A DNA stretch of 64,000 nt from Streptomyces sp. NBC_00273 (GCF_036178145.1 NZ_CP108067.1:8633001-8697000), one strand, 5' to 3'. Positions 43,859-53,435 are shown, counted from the first letter of the stretch. Notes: generated from the letters alone by a model not told the origin. Numbers and translations are program-made.

Positions 43859-44015
43859 CCCGGACGACGTCACCCCCGGCTCCGGGCCGGCCCGTGCCGT
43901 CCGGCCCGCCGCTACCGCTGCCACCGCCGCCAGCCCTGCCGGGGTTGACGCGCGAGCGCCGGGACACCAGCCTTGCACCGGAGTTACCGAGAGGTAAGGG
44001 GAAAGGGTGGTGTCC

Positions 44016-45455
44016 ATGGACGAGCACGGCGTACGGCGGCGGGAACAGGACCGGGACGACGCGGAGTTGATGTTCCAGGGGGTCGCGCGCCAGGCCGAGC
44101 TGGTGCGCACCGGCAAGACCACCTCACGCGCCCTCGTCGAGGCCGCGCTGCGCCGCATGGCCCGGACCGATCCCGTCCTCGGAGCCTTCCGCGTCGTCCT
44201 CGCCGAGCAGGCCCTCGCCGAGGCCGATGCCCGTGACGCGGCGGAGCCGACCGGACCGCTCCACGGCGTCCCCGTCGCCGTCAAGGACGAACTGGACGTC
44301 GCGGGTCAGGTCACCACCTTCGGTGGATCCGCCAACCGGACCCCCGTCACCGCCGATTCCGAAGCAGTACGCCGCCTGCGCGCCGCCGGAGCCGTCGTCA
44401 TCGGCAAGACGACGATGCCCGAGTTCGGCCAGTGGCCCTTCACCGAATCCGCCGCCCACGGTCACACCCGCAACCCCTGGGACACCACCCGCACCCCCGG
44501 CGGCTCCAGCGGCGGCAGCGCCGCCGCGGTCGCGGCCGGACTGGTCGGGGCGGCCCTCGGCGGCGACGGCGGCGGATCCATCCGCATCCCGGCCGCCTGC
44601 TGCGGTCTGTTCGGCCTCAAACCCCAGCGCGGCAGGGTCTCCACCGCCCCGAACCCCCACCTCTGGTACGCGCTGGGCACCGTGGGGCCGCTGACCCGCA
44701 GCGTGGGCGATGCCGCCCTGCTCTACGACGTGCTCGCCGGCACCACCCCCGCCGACCGCTGGAGCGCCGGCCCCGCGACCACCAGCTGGGTGGAGGCCCT
44801 GGAGACCCCGCCCGGCCGGCTGCGCATCGGCTATTCGGTCAAGCCGGCCGTGCCCGGGGTGCGTCCGCATCCGGAACACGTCGGGGCCGTCCTGGAGTCC
44901 GTACGGGCGCTGCGCGAACTGGGCCACGACGTACGGGAGGTCGACCCCCGCTACCCCGACGCGACGGCCCCGTTCGCCGCGCAGTTCTGCGGTGGAGTGC
45001 GGGCGGAGGCCGACGCCGTCGAGCGTCCCGACCTGCTGGAACGGCGCACCCGACGGACCCTGGCGCTCGCCCGGCTGGTCCCCGAGTCCGCCGTGGAGCG
45101 CGGGATCCGGGCGGGGGAGCGGCTGGCGGAGCGAGCCGACCGCATGTTCACCACCATGGACCTGCTGCTGACCCCGGTCGTCGCCGAGCGCCCGCGCCCG
45201 GTGGGCGCGCTGGACGGCGCCGGGCTGCTGACGGCGCTGGCGCGCTCGCGCCCGATGGTCGCCTACACCGCGCTGTGGAACGTCACGGGGCACCCGGCCG
45301 CCTCCGTCCCGGCGGGCCTCGGCGAGGACGGTCTGCCGCTCGCCGTGCAACTGGTGGGCCGCCGGGACGACGAGGTGACCGTCCTGCGGGTCGCGGCGCA
45401 ACTGGAGGAGGTCCGGCCGTGGGCGCAGCGCCGCCCGCGGCCCCCGGCCGCCTGA
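44016..45455 (+). CDS. Amidase (amidase signature family)
   Basis: 479 aa. Catalytic triad of the family is visible: Lys in [11 protein letters not shown], cis-Ser and nucleophile Ser in the Gly/Ser-rich [16 protein letters not shown] and [19 protein letters not shown] segments. It would hydrolyse a carboxamide; substrate unknown. I use ATG 44016 with AAAGGG eight bases away; GTG codons at 44007 and 44010 are alternatives. Alone between the DUF2330 gene and a convergent methyltransferase, with a hairpin after it. Confidence 0.92.
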   Translation: MDEHGVRRREQDRDDAELMFQGVARQAELVRTGKTTSRALVEAALRRMARTDPVLGAFRVVLAEQALAEADARDAAEPTGPLHGVPVAVKDELDVAGQVTTFGGSANRTPVTADSEAVRRLRAAGAVVIGKTTMPEFGQWPFTESAAHGHTRNPWDTTRTPGGSSGGSAAAVAAGLVGAALGGDGGGSIRIPAACCGLFGLKPQRGRVSTAPNPHLWYALGTVGPLTRSVGDAALLYDVLAGTTPADRWSAGPATTSWVEALETPPGRLRIGYSVKPAVPGVRPHPEHVGAVLESVRALRELGHDVREVDPRYPDATAPFAAQFCGGVRAEADAVERPDLLERRTRRTLALARLVPESAVERGIRAGERLAERADRMFTTMDLLLTPVVAERPRPVGALDGAGLLTALARSRPMVAYTALWNVTGHPAASVPAGLGEDGLPLAVQLVGRRDDEVTVLRVAAQLEEVRPWAQRRPRPPAA

Positions 45456-45491
45456 CGGGGGAACCGTTCTCGCCTGGATGCGTGTCTCCGA

Positions 45492-45511
45492 GCACACGGC
45501 AAGACGTGTGC
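45492..45511. terminator. Hairpin between convergent amidase and methyltransferase
   Basis: Perfect seven-base stem GCACACG / CGTGTGC with a six-base loop, 37 bases after the amidase stop. The remaining 45456-45596 sequence shows no gene. Confidence 0.5.
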
Positions 45512-45596
45512 GGGCGGGCCCGGCTCGATCCTCAGCGGGGATCTTGACTTCATCGCACCGCGGACGACCACGAGCCCTGCTGGACGCGCCTCAGGG

Positions 45597-46334
45597 CTAC
45601 GACCCGGCGGGGCGGCGGAGCAGGGCCGTCCAGAGGAAGGGCTCGCCGAACAGCGGGGACTCGGCGGGCTCGTCACGCATCCGGCGCAGTTCGACCTCGG
45701 TCAGGTCGCTGAAGATCGCCCGCAGGGCCTCCGGGGTGTAGGCGAGTCCACCCTGGAGGCCCGCCTCGCGGTAGAACTCCTCGTCGGGGATCTCGGATCC
45801 CATCGCGCCGGCCGCGAAACAGGTGAGCGCGAGATGGCCGCCGGGCGCGAGGGACCGCTCGAGGAGGGCGAGATAGCTGATGCGGCGGTGCGGCGGCAGG
45901 TGGTGGAAGCAGCCCGAGTCGTAGATCAGGTCGTACGGGCCGCTCAGCGCGGTCGCGGCGAGGTCGAAGGCGTTCCCGCGGTGGAACCTGATCTCGGCCC
46001 CCGCCTCGCGGGCCCGCTCCTCGCCCCAGGCCAGGGCCGCCGGCGACAGATCGACGGCGTCCACCTCGAAGCCCAGGGAGGCGAGGTGCAGCGCGTTGCG
46101 GCCCGGACCGCAGCCCAGGTCGAGGGCGCGGCCCGGGGCGATCAGGCCCCGGTCGAGGTACGAGACCAGGTTCTCGTCCGGCTTCGGCACGAAGAACGGG
46201 ACGGGCTTGGAGCGGTCCGCGTAGAATCCGTCCCACCAGGACGCCCCGTCTTCCGTCCAACGGTCGGCCTCCGGTGCGAAAAGGCCGTCCAGCAGCTTCA
46301 GTACGTCCTCGACCGTGCGTATGTTCCGGTCCAT
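45597..46334 (-). CDS. Class I SAM-dependent methyltransferase
   Basis: 245 aa. SAM motif I ALDLGCGPGRNALHLASLG, motif II VDAVDLSPAALAWGEER, motif post-I DLIYDSGCFHHLPPHRR. Resembles thiopurine-type/tellurite-resistance (TehB-like) methyltransferases: SGCFHHLPP and the N-terminal WWDGFYADRSKPVPFFVPKPDENLV. ATG 46334. Substrate not known. Confidence 0.87.
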   Translation of the reverse strand: MDRNIRTVEDVLKLLDGLFAPEADRWTEDGASWWDGFYADRSKPVPFFVPKPDENLVSYLDRGLIAPGRALDLGCGPGRNALHLASLGFEVDAVDLSPAALAWGEERAREAGAEIRFHRGNAFDLAATALSGPYDLIYDSGCFHHLPPHRRISYLALLERSLAPGGHLALTCFAAGAMGSEIPDEEFYREAGLQGGLAYTPEALRAIFSDLTEVELRRMRDEPAESPLFGEPFLWTALLRRPAGS

Positions 46335-46393
46335 CCGGCCCCCTCTCCTGATGATCCAAATCTACTTCGCGGCCGGTCGGTCGGGGCCGGATC

Positions 46394-48010
46394 TCAGAGC
46401 GGCCGGGGCGGCTGGGTACGCCAGAACGCGCAACCGTGCTCCGCTCCGAACGAGGTGCTCGTCCGCGTCGTCGCCGGATCGAGGACGAGCACCGTGGCGG
46501 CACCGGCACCGGCACCGGCACCGGTCGGCGGCCACGGGGTCTGGCCCGGCACCGCAGGGGCGCCGAACCGGGCGAACGCCGCCCAGTAGCGCTTCATCCG
46601 GTTCCCGAGCGCGACCTGCACCGGCGTCAGCGGGCGCTCGCCCATCGTGAAGTCGTGCAGATAGGCCAGCTCCGCACTGTGCGCGTTCGACTCGTCCAGG
46701 CCCGGCACCTGCGCGCCCGCGAGCGTCGGCGACCGCGGGTCGTCGAACTCGTAGACGTACGTCGGCACCTGGGCCGCGAACAGTTGCGCCGTCCACGCGG
46801 TGTGGCACGCGAAGGTCGAGTCCGTCATGACCGCGGACAGCGCCAGGTACGGCGAACCGTACTTCGCGACCGGATACCGTGCGAGCACCTCGGGCCCGGC
46901 CGCCCCGTGATCCGCCAGGATCTGCGCCGCGTACTGCTCGGCGGTCAGGTACGGCTGCGTCAGGGCGACGAAGAAGCGGGCCTCGGAGCGGGTGCTCCCG
47001 ATCAGCACCGGCACCTTGTTCCACGCACCGCTCCCGATGGCCCGCACGGGAGCGACCGGCAGCAGCCCGTCGCCGGAGGCCGGACCCCGCGTGGGCAGCG
47101 TACGGGCGGCCTCCACCAGCGCCGCTCCGGAGGCGGCGCGCAGGCACGCGGCCACCTCGGCGGAAGCGGTGCAGCCCGCCCGTGCGGCGAACGACCGCGC
47201 CTGTTCCTCGGCGTCCGCGCTGGCCGGCGTACCCAGCAGCGTGCACGGCCCGCTCTGCAGCACGGCCCGGTGGAACAGCCCGGCGGCCGACGGGGCGGCC
47301 AACAGCGCACAGACGGAACCGCTGCCCGCCGACTGCCCGGAGATCGTCACGCTGCCCGGATCCCCGCCGAACGCGCCGATGTTCTCCCGGGTCCAGCGCA
47401 GCGCCGCGATCTGGTCGAACAGGCCGAAGGAACCGGAGCCCAGGGCGTTCTCCCGGCCGAGTTCGGGCAGCGCGAGATAGCCGAGCTGCCCCAGCCGGTA
47501 GTTGATGCTGACGACCACGCTCCCGGTGAGGTCGGCCGTGGTCCGTCCGCCGAACTGGGTGCCCGTTCCCTGGCTGTACGCACCCCCGTGCATCCAGACG
47601 ATCACCGGGAGCCGGGCCCCGGGGCGGGCGGTCCGGGGCCGGTACACGTCCAGGTACAGGCAGTCCTCGCTGACGGCCGCCGGATCGCTCAGGCCGAACG
47701 GCGAGAACTGCAGGCAGGCCGGGGACTGCCGGGTGGCCTCCCGTACCCCGTGCCACCGGGGCGCGGGCGCGGGGGTCCGCAGCCGTGCGTCCCCGACCGG
47801 GGGAGCGGCGTAGGGGACGCCGAGGAACTCCTGCGCGCCGTCGCGGGACTGGCCGCGCAGGGTGCCCTGCGCGACGGTGACCACCGGGTGCGGTGATCCG
47901 CCGGGCGGGGACGACGCCGCGGGTGGTGCGGAGGCGAGCAGTGCCACCAGGGCGAGTGCGGTACCGAGCAGGGACCTTGCCGAGGGCAGCCGTGTCCCGG
48001 GCCTCTTCAT
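46394..48010 (-). CDS. Secreted type-B carboxylesterase
   Basis: 538 aa. Signal peptide (LLGTALALVALLASAPPAAS). Type-B fold: GVPYAAPPVGDAR, SEDCLYLDVYRP, oxyanion HGGAY, nucleophile in GQSAGSGSV, acid in STRSEARFF and His in NAHSAELAYL. Hydrolyses carboxylic esters outside the cell. ATG 48010 has AGGAGG. Third on the minus strand after MFS and SurE, behind a terminator-like hairpin, so it may have its own promoter in the repeat-rich 48011-48141 gap. Confidence 0.92.
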   Translation of the reverse strand: MKRPGTRLPSARSLLGTALALVALLASAPPAASSPPGGSPHPVVTVAQGTLRGQSRDGAQEFLGVPYAAPPVGDARLRTPAPAPRWHGVREATRQSPACLQFSPFGLSDPAAVSEDCLYLDVYRPRTARPGARLPVIVWMHGGAYSQGTGTQFGGRTTADLTGSVVVSINYRLGQLGYLALPELGRENALGSGSFGLFDQIAALRWTRENIGAFGGDPGSVTISGQSAGSGSVCALLAAPSAAGLFHRAVLQSGPCTLLGTPASADAEEQARSFAARAGCTASAEVAACLRAASGAALVEAARTLPTRGPASGDGLLPVAPVRAIGSGAWNKVPVLIGSTRSEARFFVALTQPYLTAEQYAAQILADHGAAGPEVLARYPVAKYGSPYLALSAVMTDSTFACHTAWTAQLFAAQVPTYVYEFDDPRSPTLAGAQVPGLDESNAHSAELAYLHDFTMGERPLTPVQVALGNRMKRYWAAFARFGAPAVPGQTPWPPTGAGAGAGAATVLVLDPATTRTSTSFGAEHGCAFWRTQPPRPL

Positions 48011-48036
48011 CCGTCCTCCTGGAAAGTTGCCGGTGC

Positions 48037-48120
48037 GTGCCGAAGCCGTGCCGAAGCCGTGCCGGGGTGGATCCGGGTGGATCCGGCCGGAGCGGAGCGG
48101 GGTGGTGCGGGGTGGTGCGG
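48037..48120. repeat. Cluster of four tandem duplications
   Basis: In 84 bases: GTGCCGAAGCC twice (48037-48058), GGGTGGATCC twice (48065-48084), GGAGC twice (48089-48098) and GGTGGTGCGG twice (48101-48120), all exact. It fills the gap between SurE and the esterase. Looks like recent slippage. Confidence 0.8.
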
Positions 48121-48156
48121 GCTCCGCCCCGGCCGGGGCCGTCAGGGGCGGAGCCC
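48119..48156 (-). terminator. Hairpin at the end of the SurE gene
   Basis: Perfect twelve-base stem GGGCTCCGCCCC / GGGGCGGAGCCC with a 14-base loop. One arm is made by the last four codons and thus overlaps the SurE coding end. Likely attenuates transcription into the esterase gene. Confidence 0.65.
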
Positions 48157-49047
48157 GGCGATCAGTGCCGAGGCCACGGCCCGGTCGACGGGCCCGGTGT
48201 TCCAGTCGGCGTTCATCGGGCTGACGGCGATCCGGCCGGCGGTCACGGCCTCGACGTCACTGCCCTTGGCAGCGGGCCGCAGGTCGACCTTGACGGTCAT
48301 CTTCCAGGTGCCGTCGCCCGCGTCGGTGAAGTCCGGTTCGAGCAGGGTCTGCGGATCCTGGAAGGTCGCCGACACACCCGCGGCCGTTCCCTTGCCGTCC
48401 GCACCGACCACCGGGTGGTTGACGTTCAGGCCGACGCCCTCGGGCAGCAGCGGCCCGGACCGGGCCCGCGTCCGCAGCCGGTCGATCAGCTTGACCGCGA
48501 AGTCGAGCGTCGGCCCCATCGCGTTGACCGTGGTGACCGGGTCGGGCGCGCTCACGCCCCCGGTGCTCAGCGCGATGGCCGGTACGCCGTGCTCCAGAGC
48601 GGCGACGGCGCCGCCGACCGTACCGGAGTGGGTGGCGAGACCGGCGACGTTCGGGCCGAAGTTGGTACCGGAGACGACCAGGTCGGGGGCGTCGCCCGCG
48701 AACACCTCGGCCAGCCCGAAGGCGACGGAGTCGCCCGGGGTGCCGTCGACGGCCCAGACCTTGGGCTCGGGGTGCTTCACGGCGATCGTCGGGGCGCTCA
48801 TCATCTTCGTGCCGGTGCCGCTCTGGTTGGTGAGCGGGGCGACGATCGTGACGTCGTGCCCGGCGGCGGTCAGCCGCTCGAAGGCCTTGCGGATGCCCGG
48901 GGCGTTGTAGCCGTCGTCGTTCGTGAGCAGGATCCGCAACGGGCCGGCGGGCGCGGTCTGCGGCGCGGCGACCGCCGGGGCCGTGCCGGCCAGCGCCGGC
49001 GTGCACAACAGCAGCGCGGCCAACGGCAGAACTCGCTTGCGTCTCAC
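48142..49047 (-). CDS. Secreted SurE-type 5'/3'-nucleotidase
   Basis: 301 aa. Signal peptide (LLPLAALLLCTPALAG-like, cleavage after AVAA). Mature part starts RILLTNDDGYNAPGIRKAFERL with the DD metal motif of SurE; VSGTNFGPNVAG is the second metal motif, SGTVGGAVAALEHGVPAIALS the third. SurE enzymes dephosphorylate nucleoside monophosphates; most are cytoplasmic, so export is notable. GTG 49047 has AAGGAG. Between MFS and esterase genes on the same strand. Confidence 0.93.
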   Translation of the reverse strand: MRRKRVLPLAALLLCTPALAGTAPAVAAPQTAPAGPLRILLTNDDGYNAPGIRKAFERLTAAGHDVTIVAPLTNQSGTGTKMMSAPTIAVKHPEPKVWAVDGTPGDSVAFGLAEVFAGDAPDLVVSGTNFGPNVAGLATHSGTVGGAVAALEHGVPAIALSTGGVSAPDPVTTVNAMGPTLDFAVKLIDRLRTRARSGPLLPEGVGLNVNHPVVGADGKGTAAGVSATFQDPQTLLEPDFTDAGDGTWKMTVKVDLRPAAKGSDVEAVTAGRIAVSPMNADWNTGPVDRAVASALIAGLRP

Positions 49048-49095
49048 AGGGTGCTCCTTGGGAGGGAGGGAGTCGAGGGTGAGCAGGGGTGGGGA

Positions 49096-49131
49096 CCGGC
49101 GGGCGCACGACCCTCGGCGCGCGCCCGCCGG
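49096..49131 (-). terminator. Hairpin between MFS and SurE genes
   Basis: Perfect eleven-base stem CCGGCGGGCGC / GCGCCCGCCGG with 14-base loop, in the 115-base gap after the MFS stop. May end the MFS transcript or attenuate read-through. Confidence 0.55.
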
Positions 49132-49162
49132 AGCTTGCGGACGGGGCGGGCCCGGGGAAGGG

Positions 49163-50416
49163 TCAGCGCACGCTGCGGATCGGGAGGATGGCGAGCGCGC
49201 CGACCAGCGAGAGGGCCCCGCCGACGAGGAAGAGCGGGGTGTAGCCGCCCAGGCCGGTGACGACGGCCGAGGCGACGAACGGGGCGATGATCTGCGGCCC
49301 GGCGTTCGCGATGTTGAGGACGCCCATGTCGCGGGCGGCGTCCTCGGCCCGCGGGAGTACCAGGGTGACGAGCGCGGTGTCGACGGCCATGAAGCAGCCG
49401 AAGGCGAGACCGTTGAGCGCGCTGAAGACGAGCATGCCGGTCCAGGTCGGGCTGATCACGGGGACCACCATGACGAGTCCGGCGAGGGCCGCCGATACGC
49501 CGACGAACACCTTGCGGCGGTTCCAGCGGTCGGACAACAGACCGCCCACCACGGTGGAGACGGCCAGCGCGACCATCGACACCGGGGTGAGGACGGCCAT
49601 CGCGGCGGGCGGGGTCAGTCCGTCGGGCAACGTGATGTGGTCGCCCAGGATGTACAGCTGGTAGCCGACGACGGAGAAGTAGCCGAGGACCATCAGGGCC
49701 CGGCCGATGAAGGCCCACCGGAAGTCGTGGTTGGCCAGGGCCGAGAGGAAGGCGGCCAGTTGGGCGCCCTTGGGCCGGGCGGGCGCCGCCGCGGCGGGCC
49801 CGGTGCGCGGGACGTCCCGGCAGAAGGCGCTGAGCAGCAGGGCGGACCCGGCGACGACGGCGCCGAGGACGAGGTAGCCGGTGCGCAGCTGGTCCGCGGT
49901 CCGGGAGGCGATGAGCACGCCGACCGTACCGCCGATCGGCAGGCCGAGCCCGACCAGGGCGGACGCGGTGCCGCGGCGGGCCGCGGGGATCCGGTCGGGC
50001 ACGATCGCGGTGACCGCCGCCTGGTAGACGTTCATCGTCGCCTGGATCAGGCACCATCCGATGCCGACGAGCAGCGCCGTGGTTGCGCTGCCGAGGGCGG
50101 CGAGGAGGACGAGCGAGGCCAGGCCACCGCCCACGATCCACGGGTTGCGACGCCCGCTGCGATCGGAGAGGGCGCCGGCGATGGGGTTGAAGGCGGTGGC
50201 GAAGACCGCGCTGACGCCGCCGATCAGGCCGAGTACGGCGACCTTGTCGTCGGGGGCGATCGCCGCGACCTGGGTGGGCAGCAGGACGGAACCGACGCCC
50301 ATGTAGAGCGCCATCATCGCCGAGTTGGCGACCAGCAGGAGGGACAGGAGCCCACGCCGGGGGGCGGGTTCCCCGGTCGGTGGTACGGACGGTTCGACGA
50401 TTTCGGGCGTGGCCAT
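49163..50416 (-). CDS. MFS transporter
   Basis: 417 aa, twelve membrane helices. GALSDRSGRRNPWIVGG and GLLSDRWNRRKVFVG are the paired MFS loop-2/loop-8 motifs (G-x-x-x-D-R-x-x-R-R). SALVGLGLPIGGTVG in helix 5 suggests an exporter or a metabolite/proton symporter. ATG 50416; the 607-base upstream region carries two LacI-type motifs, so it is a candidate target of the LacI regulator. Confidence 0.93.
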   Translation of the reverse strand: MATPEIVEPSVPPTGEPAPRRGLLSLLLVANSAMMALYMGVGSVLLPTQVAAIAPDDKVAVLGLIGGVSAVFATAFNPIAGALSDRSGRRNPWIVGGGLASLVLLAALGSATTALLVGIGWCLIQATMNVYQAAVTAIVPDRIPAARRGTASALVGLGLPIGGTVGVLIASRTADQLRTGYLVLGAVVAGSALLLSAFCRDVPRTGPAAAAPARPKGAQLAAFLSALANHDFRWAFIGRALMVLGYFSVVGYQLYILGDHITLPDGLTPPAAMAVLTPVSMVALAVSTVVGGLLSDRWNRRKVFVGVSAALAGLVMVVPVISPTWTGMLVFSALNGLAFGCFMAVDTALVTLVLPRAEDAARDMGVLNIANAGPQIIAPFVASAVVTGLGGYTPLFLVGGALSLVGALAILPIRSVR

Positions 50417-50583
50417 GACGACTCCTCGGGGGACGGAGCGGGGAGGTGGCGTGCGGGGGAGGGGGGTGGCGTACGAGAGGGGGCGTGCGAGAGGGGGCGG
50501 CCCGTGAACGTGGACGTGAACGGGCGCGGGACGGCGTCGCCGTCGGGGCGTGCGGTGGCGTACGACGTTCGTAACGTGATGTT

Positions 50584-50597
50584 GTTACACGTGTCAC
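50584..50597. promoter_or_regulatory. LacI-type operator motif (site 1)
   Basis: GTTACACGTGTCAC, 13 of 14 bases of the palindrome GTTACACGTGTAAC with the central CG typical of LacI/GalR sites. About 170 bases before the MFS start. Confidence 0.65.
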
Positions 50598-50694
50598 CAA
50601 GTGCGGTGGACACTGTGTAGCACCCATTTCCCGGCTCCGCCAGGCCTCGCGGCGGGTCGTTGTGCAGATCGTGACCGTCGGGGAGGGTGGCGTG

Positions 50695-50708
50695 GCGTCA
50701 CGTGTAAC
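50695..50708. promoter_or_regulatory. LacI-type operator motif (site 2)
   Basis: GCGTCACGTGTAAC, 11 of 14 matches, 111 bases from site 1; spacing would allow looping. Confidence 0.5.
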
Positions 50709-51023
50709 CGCTCTGTTGCAGCCGCCGGTACGGCAGATGCATCGACAAGCCCTCTTGCTCTTGTGGCGGTCGTGACGCATCGGCAATACTCCGTGCCGCA
50801 CCGCGACGATCCCGTCGCCGGTGGGCTTCCCGCCCGCCCCCGGCGTTACCGGGGCCCTGCGCCTGCCGCCGCGTTCCCGCGGCTTCCGGCCGCCGCCCCC
50901 CAGCGTCGTGTCCCGATGCCGTTCCCCGACGGAGCTCCCCGGCGTCCGCCCCCGCGCTCCACCGTCCCGTGCCTGCTCTCCGCGTGCCCCACCGCTTGGG
51001 GAGACGACCGTGAAAGGCCCGCC

Positions 51024-51773
51024 ATGTTCCCCTCGCCCCCCTCCCCGCCGCCGTCCCGGCCGCCCCTGCCGGTCCGCCCGCCCCGGCACCACCTTCCGGC
51101 AGCCCCACCACGTCATGCGCTCGGCCTCGGGACCGTATTCCTGGTCCTCGCGCTGCTGGCCGGGCTGCTGCTCCGGCTGGACCGGCAGCCCTTCTTCCAG
51201 GGGCTCGACGACCGCTGGGCGGCCTCGGTCAACGACTTCGCCGCCGCGGGATCCCCCGGCGCCGGCGGTGACGGACTCGGTGGCCTCACCACCGTCCTCG
51301 ACCGGCTCGGCGGCCCGCTCGGCACGGTCCTGCCGCTGCTGGTGATCGGCTGCCTGTGCGTCTACGGGCGCTGGCGCTCGGGGCTGTTCGTCTTCGCGGT
51401 CACCGTCGTCGCCAACCTCGTCGTGCTCCTGCCCCTCAAGCAGGTGGCGGACCGGCCGCGTCCGCCGCACCCGTGGGTGTTGGTCAGCGACGGCTCGTAC
51501 CCCTCCGGGCAGGTGTTCAGCGCGGTGACGCTGGTGGTCTCCGTTGCGGTGGTGCTGTTCCCGCCGCGTGCGCGACGCTGGTGGTGGGCGTTCGGAACCT
51601 CGTACGTGCTCGCCATGATGGGCAGCCGGACCTGGCTCCACGCCCAGTGGCTCAGCGACACCGTCGCCGGCGCCCTCGTCGGCGTCGGGACCTGTCTCGT
51701 CCTGTGGCGGGCCTTCGCTCCGCTGCTGGAGGCGGAGTCCGAGCGGATGGCCTCGAACAGCCTGTGGCTGTGA
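51024..51773 (+). CDS. PAP2-like membrane protein with both catalytic His replaced
   Basis: 249 aa, six membrane helices. The phosphatase signature is clear: KQVADRPRP (motif 1), PSG in motif 2 and SRTWLHAQWLSD (motif 3). But the His of PSGH is Gln163 (codon CAG at 51510) and the His of SRx5H is Gln208 (CAG at 51645). These residues are the nucleophile and general acid, so activity is expected to be lost. The paralog at 56962 keeps both. ATG 51024 has AAAGG upstream; the first 30 residues are Pro/Arg-rich. Confidence 0.87.
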   Translation: MFPSPPSPPPSRPPLPVRPPRHHLPAAPPRHALGLGTVFLVLALLAGLLLRLDRQPFFQGLDDRWAASVNDFAAAGSPGAGGDGLGGLTTVLDRLGGPLGTVLPLLVIGCLCVYGRWRSGLFVFAVTVVANLVVLLPLKQVADRPRPPHPWVLVSDGSYPSGQVFSAVTLVVSVAVVLFPPRARRWWWAFGTSYVLAMMGSRTWLHAQWLSDTVAGALVGVGTCLVLWRAFAPLLEAESERMASNSLWL

Positions 51774-51808
51774 GGCGTGCGCCCCGGACTCCGGCCTATC
51801 GAGCAGCG

Positions 51809-51838
51809 TTGACGTTCGCCAAATTTACGCCATATTCT
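51809..51838 (+). promoter_or_regulatory. Promoter of carboxylesterase gene with shared element
   Basis: TTGACG, 18-base spacer, TATTCT. The start of the spacer, TTCGCCAAATTTACG, nearly matches the promoter at 59538. Fifty bases before ATG 51888. Confidence 0.65.
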
Positions 51839-51887
51839 CGATCGGCGGCGCGCACCCCGCGCGCGGCAGCGAGGAAGGAAACGACCC

Positions 51888-53435
51888 ATGCCTCACCCCC
51901 CAGGCCGGGACCGGACGGTGGTGGACCTGCCCGCAGGCCGCCTGCGCGGCGCCAACGAGGACGGGGTCACGGTCTTCCGGGCCGTGCCCTACGCCGCCCC
52001 GCCGGTCGGTGACCTGCGCTGGAGGCCCGCGCAGCCGCACGCCGGCTGGAGCGGTACGCGGGACGCCACCGCCGATGGGCCGAGCGCGCCCCAGATGTAC
52101 GTGGAGGGCGGAGACCCGGTGCTCGGCGGGCACGGGTCACCCCCTTTCGACGAGGACTGCCTCACCCTGAACCTCTGGACGCCCGCCCTCGATGACGCCC
52201 GGCGCCCGGTCCTGGTCTGGATCCACGGCGGCGGCTTCGTGTCCGGCTCGGGCTCGCTGCCCGGCTACTCGGGCGCGACCTTCGCGCGCGACGGCGACCT
52301 CGTCGTCGTGAGCATCAACTACCGCATCGGTCCGCTGGGTTACCTCTATCCCGGCGACGGGGGTGGCGACGAGGCGGGTGAAGGAGGCAACTTCTGGCTC
52401 ACCGACCAACTCGCCGCCCTGCGCTGGGTGAAGGAGAACATCGCCTCCTTCGGCGGAGATCCGGACTGCATCACGGTCGCCGGGCAATCCGGTGGCGCGG
52501 TGTCCACCGCCGCCCTCGCCGGTCACCCGCAGGCCGAGGGCCTCATCCGGCGGGTGATCCTGCAGAGCCCGCCCTTCGGCCTGGACCTCCCCGACCCGGA
52601 GGCGTACCTGGAGCGCACCGCCGCCTACCTGGAGCTGGCCGGAGCCAAGGACCTGGCGGAGCTGCGCGAGCTGCCCTGGCCCGAGCTGATCGGAGCGGGC
52701 GCCGGGCTCTTCGCGCAGACCGCGCGGTGGGGGTACTGGCCGACGCCCTTCCTGCCCGTGATCGACGGCGTCACCCTCCGGAGCCACCCCGCCGAGGCCC
52801 TGCTGGGCGGGGCCGCGGCCGGTGTCGACGTCATGATCGGCTGGACGCGGGAGGAGGCCAACTTCGGGTTCGCCCTCGACGAGGGGTACGCCGCCGCCAC
52901 CCGGGAGCAGGTGACCGACCGGATCGCGGACACCTTCGGGAGCGAAGCCGCGGCGGGCGTGTACGCGGCGTACGAGCGGGCCCGGCCCGGAGCCCGTCCG
53001 GCCGACGTCCTGATGGACCTCATCACGGACGAGCTCTTCCGGGTGCCGGCGGTGCGGCTGGCCGAGGCGCGCGCCGAGACGGGCAGTCCCGTATGGGCCT
53101 ACCAGTTCGACCTGCCGACCCCCGCGTACGAGGGCCGTCTCGGGGCCGCGCACTGCCTCGAACTCCCCTTCGTCTTCGACAACTTCGACCAGTGGTCGCA
53201 CGCGCCCTTCCTGGCCGGCCTGGTCCCCGCCGTCCGTGACGGCCTCGCGTACGCCATGCACCGGGCCTGGATCGCCTTCGTCCGCACCGGCGACCCCAAC
53301 CATCCCGACCTGCCGCAGTGGCGGCCGTACGACACGCGCACCCGCACCACGATGCGTTTCGACTCGGTCGTGACCGCCCTCGCCGACCTCGCGGGAGCCT
53401 CCAGGCTCCTGCACACCCCCGCCCCCTTGATTTAA
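51888..53435 (+). CDS. Cytoplasmic type-B carboxylesterase
   Basis: 515 aa, no signal peptide. Type-B fold: AVPYAAPPVGDLRW, DEDCLTLNLWTP, oxyanion HGGGFVSG, nucleophile in GQSGGA, acid in WTREEANFG, His in GAAHCLELPFVF. Hydrolyses esters in the cell. GAGGAAGGAA precedes ATG 51888. The LacI gene follows 103 bases later on the same strand, with a LacI-type motif across the stop codon, and the upstream promoter resembles that of the aryl-CoA ligase operon. Confidence 0.93.
   Translation: MPHPPGRDRTVVDLPAGRLRGANEDGVTVFRAVPYAAPPVGDLRWRPAQPHAGWSGTRDATADGPSAPQMYVEGGDPVLGGHGSPPFDEDCLTLNLWTPALDDARRPVLVWIHGGGFVSGSGSLPGYSGATFARDGDLVVVSINYRIGPLGYLYPGDGGGDEAGEGGNFWLTDQLAALRWVKENIASFGGDPDCITVAGQSGGAVSTAALAGHPQAEGLIRRVILQSPPFGLDLPDPEAYLERTAAYLELAGAKDLAELRELPWPELIGAGAGLFAQTARWGYWPTPFLPVIDGVTLRSHPAEALLGGAAAGVDVMIGWTREEANFGFALDEGYAAATREQVTDRIADTFGSEAAAGVYAAYERARPGARPADVLMDLITDELFRVPAVRLAEARAETGSPVWAYQFDLPTPAYEGRLGAAHCLELPFVFDNFDQWSHAPFLAGLVPAVRDGLAYAMHRAWIAFVRTGDPNHPDLPQWRPYDTRTRTTMRFDSVVTALADLAGASRLLHTPAPLI

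Larger units (their letters stand above)
50417..51023. other. Long intergenic region between MFS and PAP2 genes
   Basis: 607 bases without a supported gene. It holds two LacI-type motifs (50584-50597, 50695-50708), the MFS promoter region and, from 50820 on, Pro/Arg-coding GC-rich sequence with no ribosome site. Confidence 0.6.

Noticed and set aside
48037..48120. CRISPR-like array
   Set aside because: Units differ from each other, are only doubled and have no spacers.
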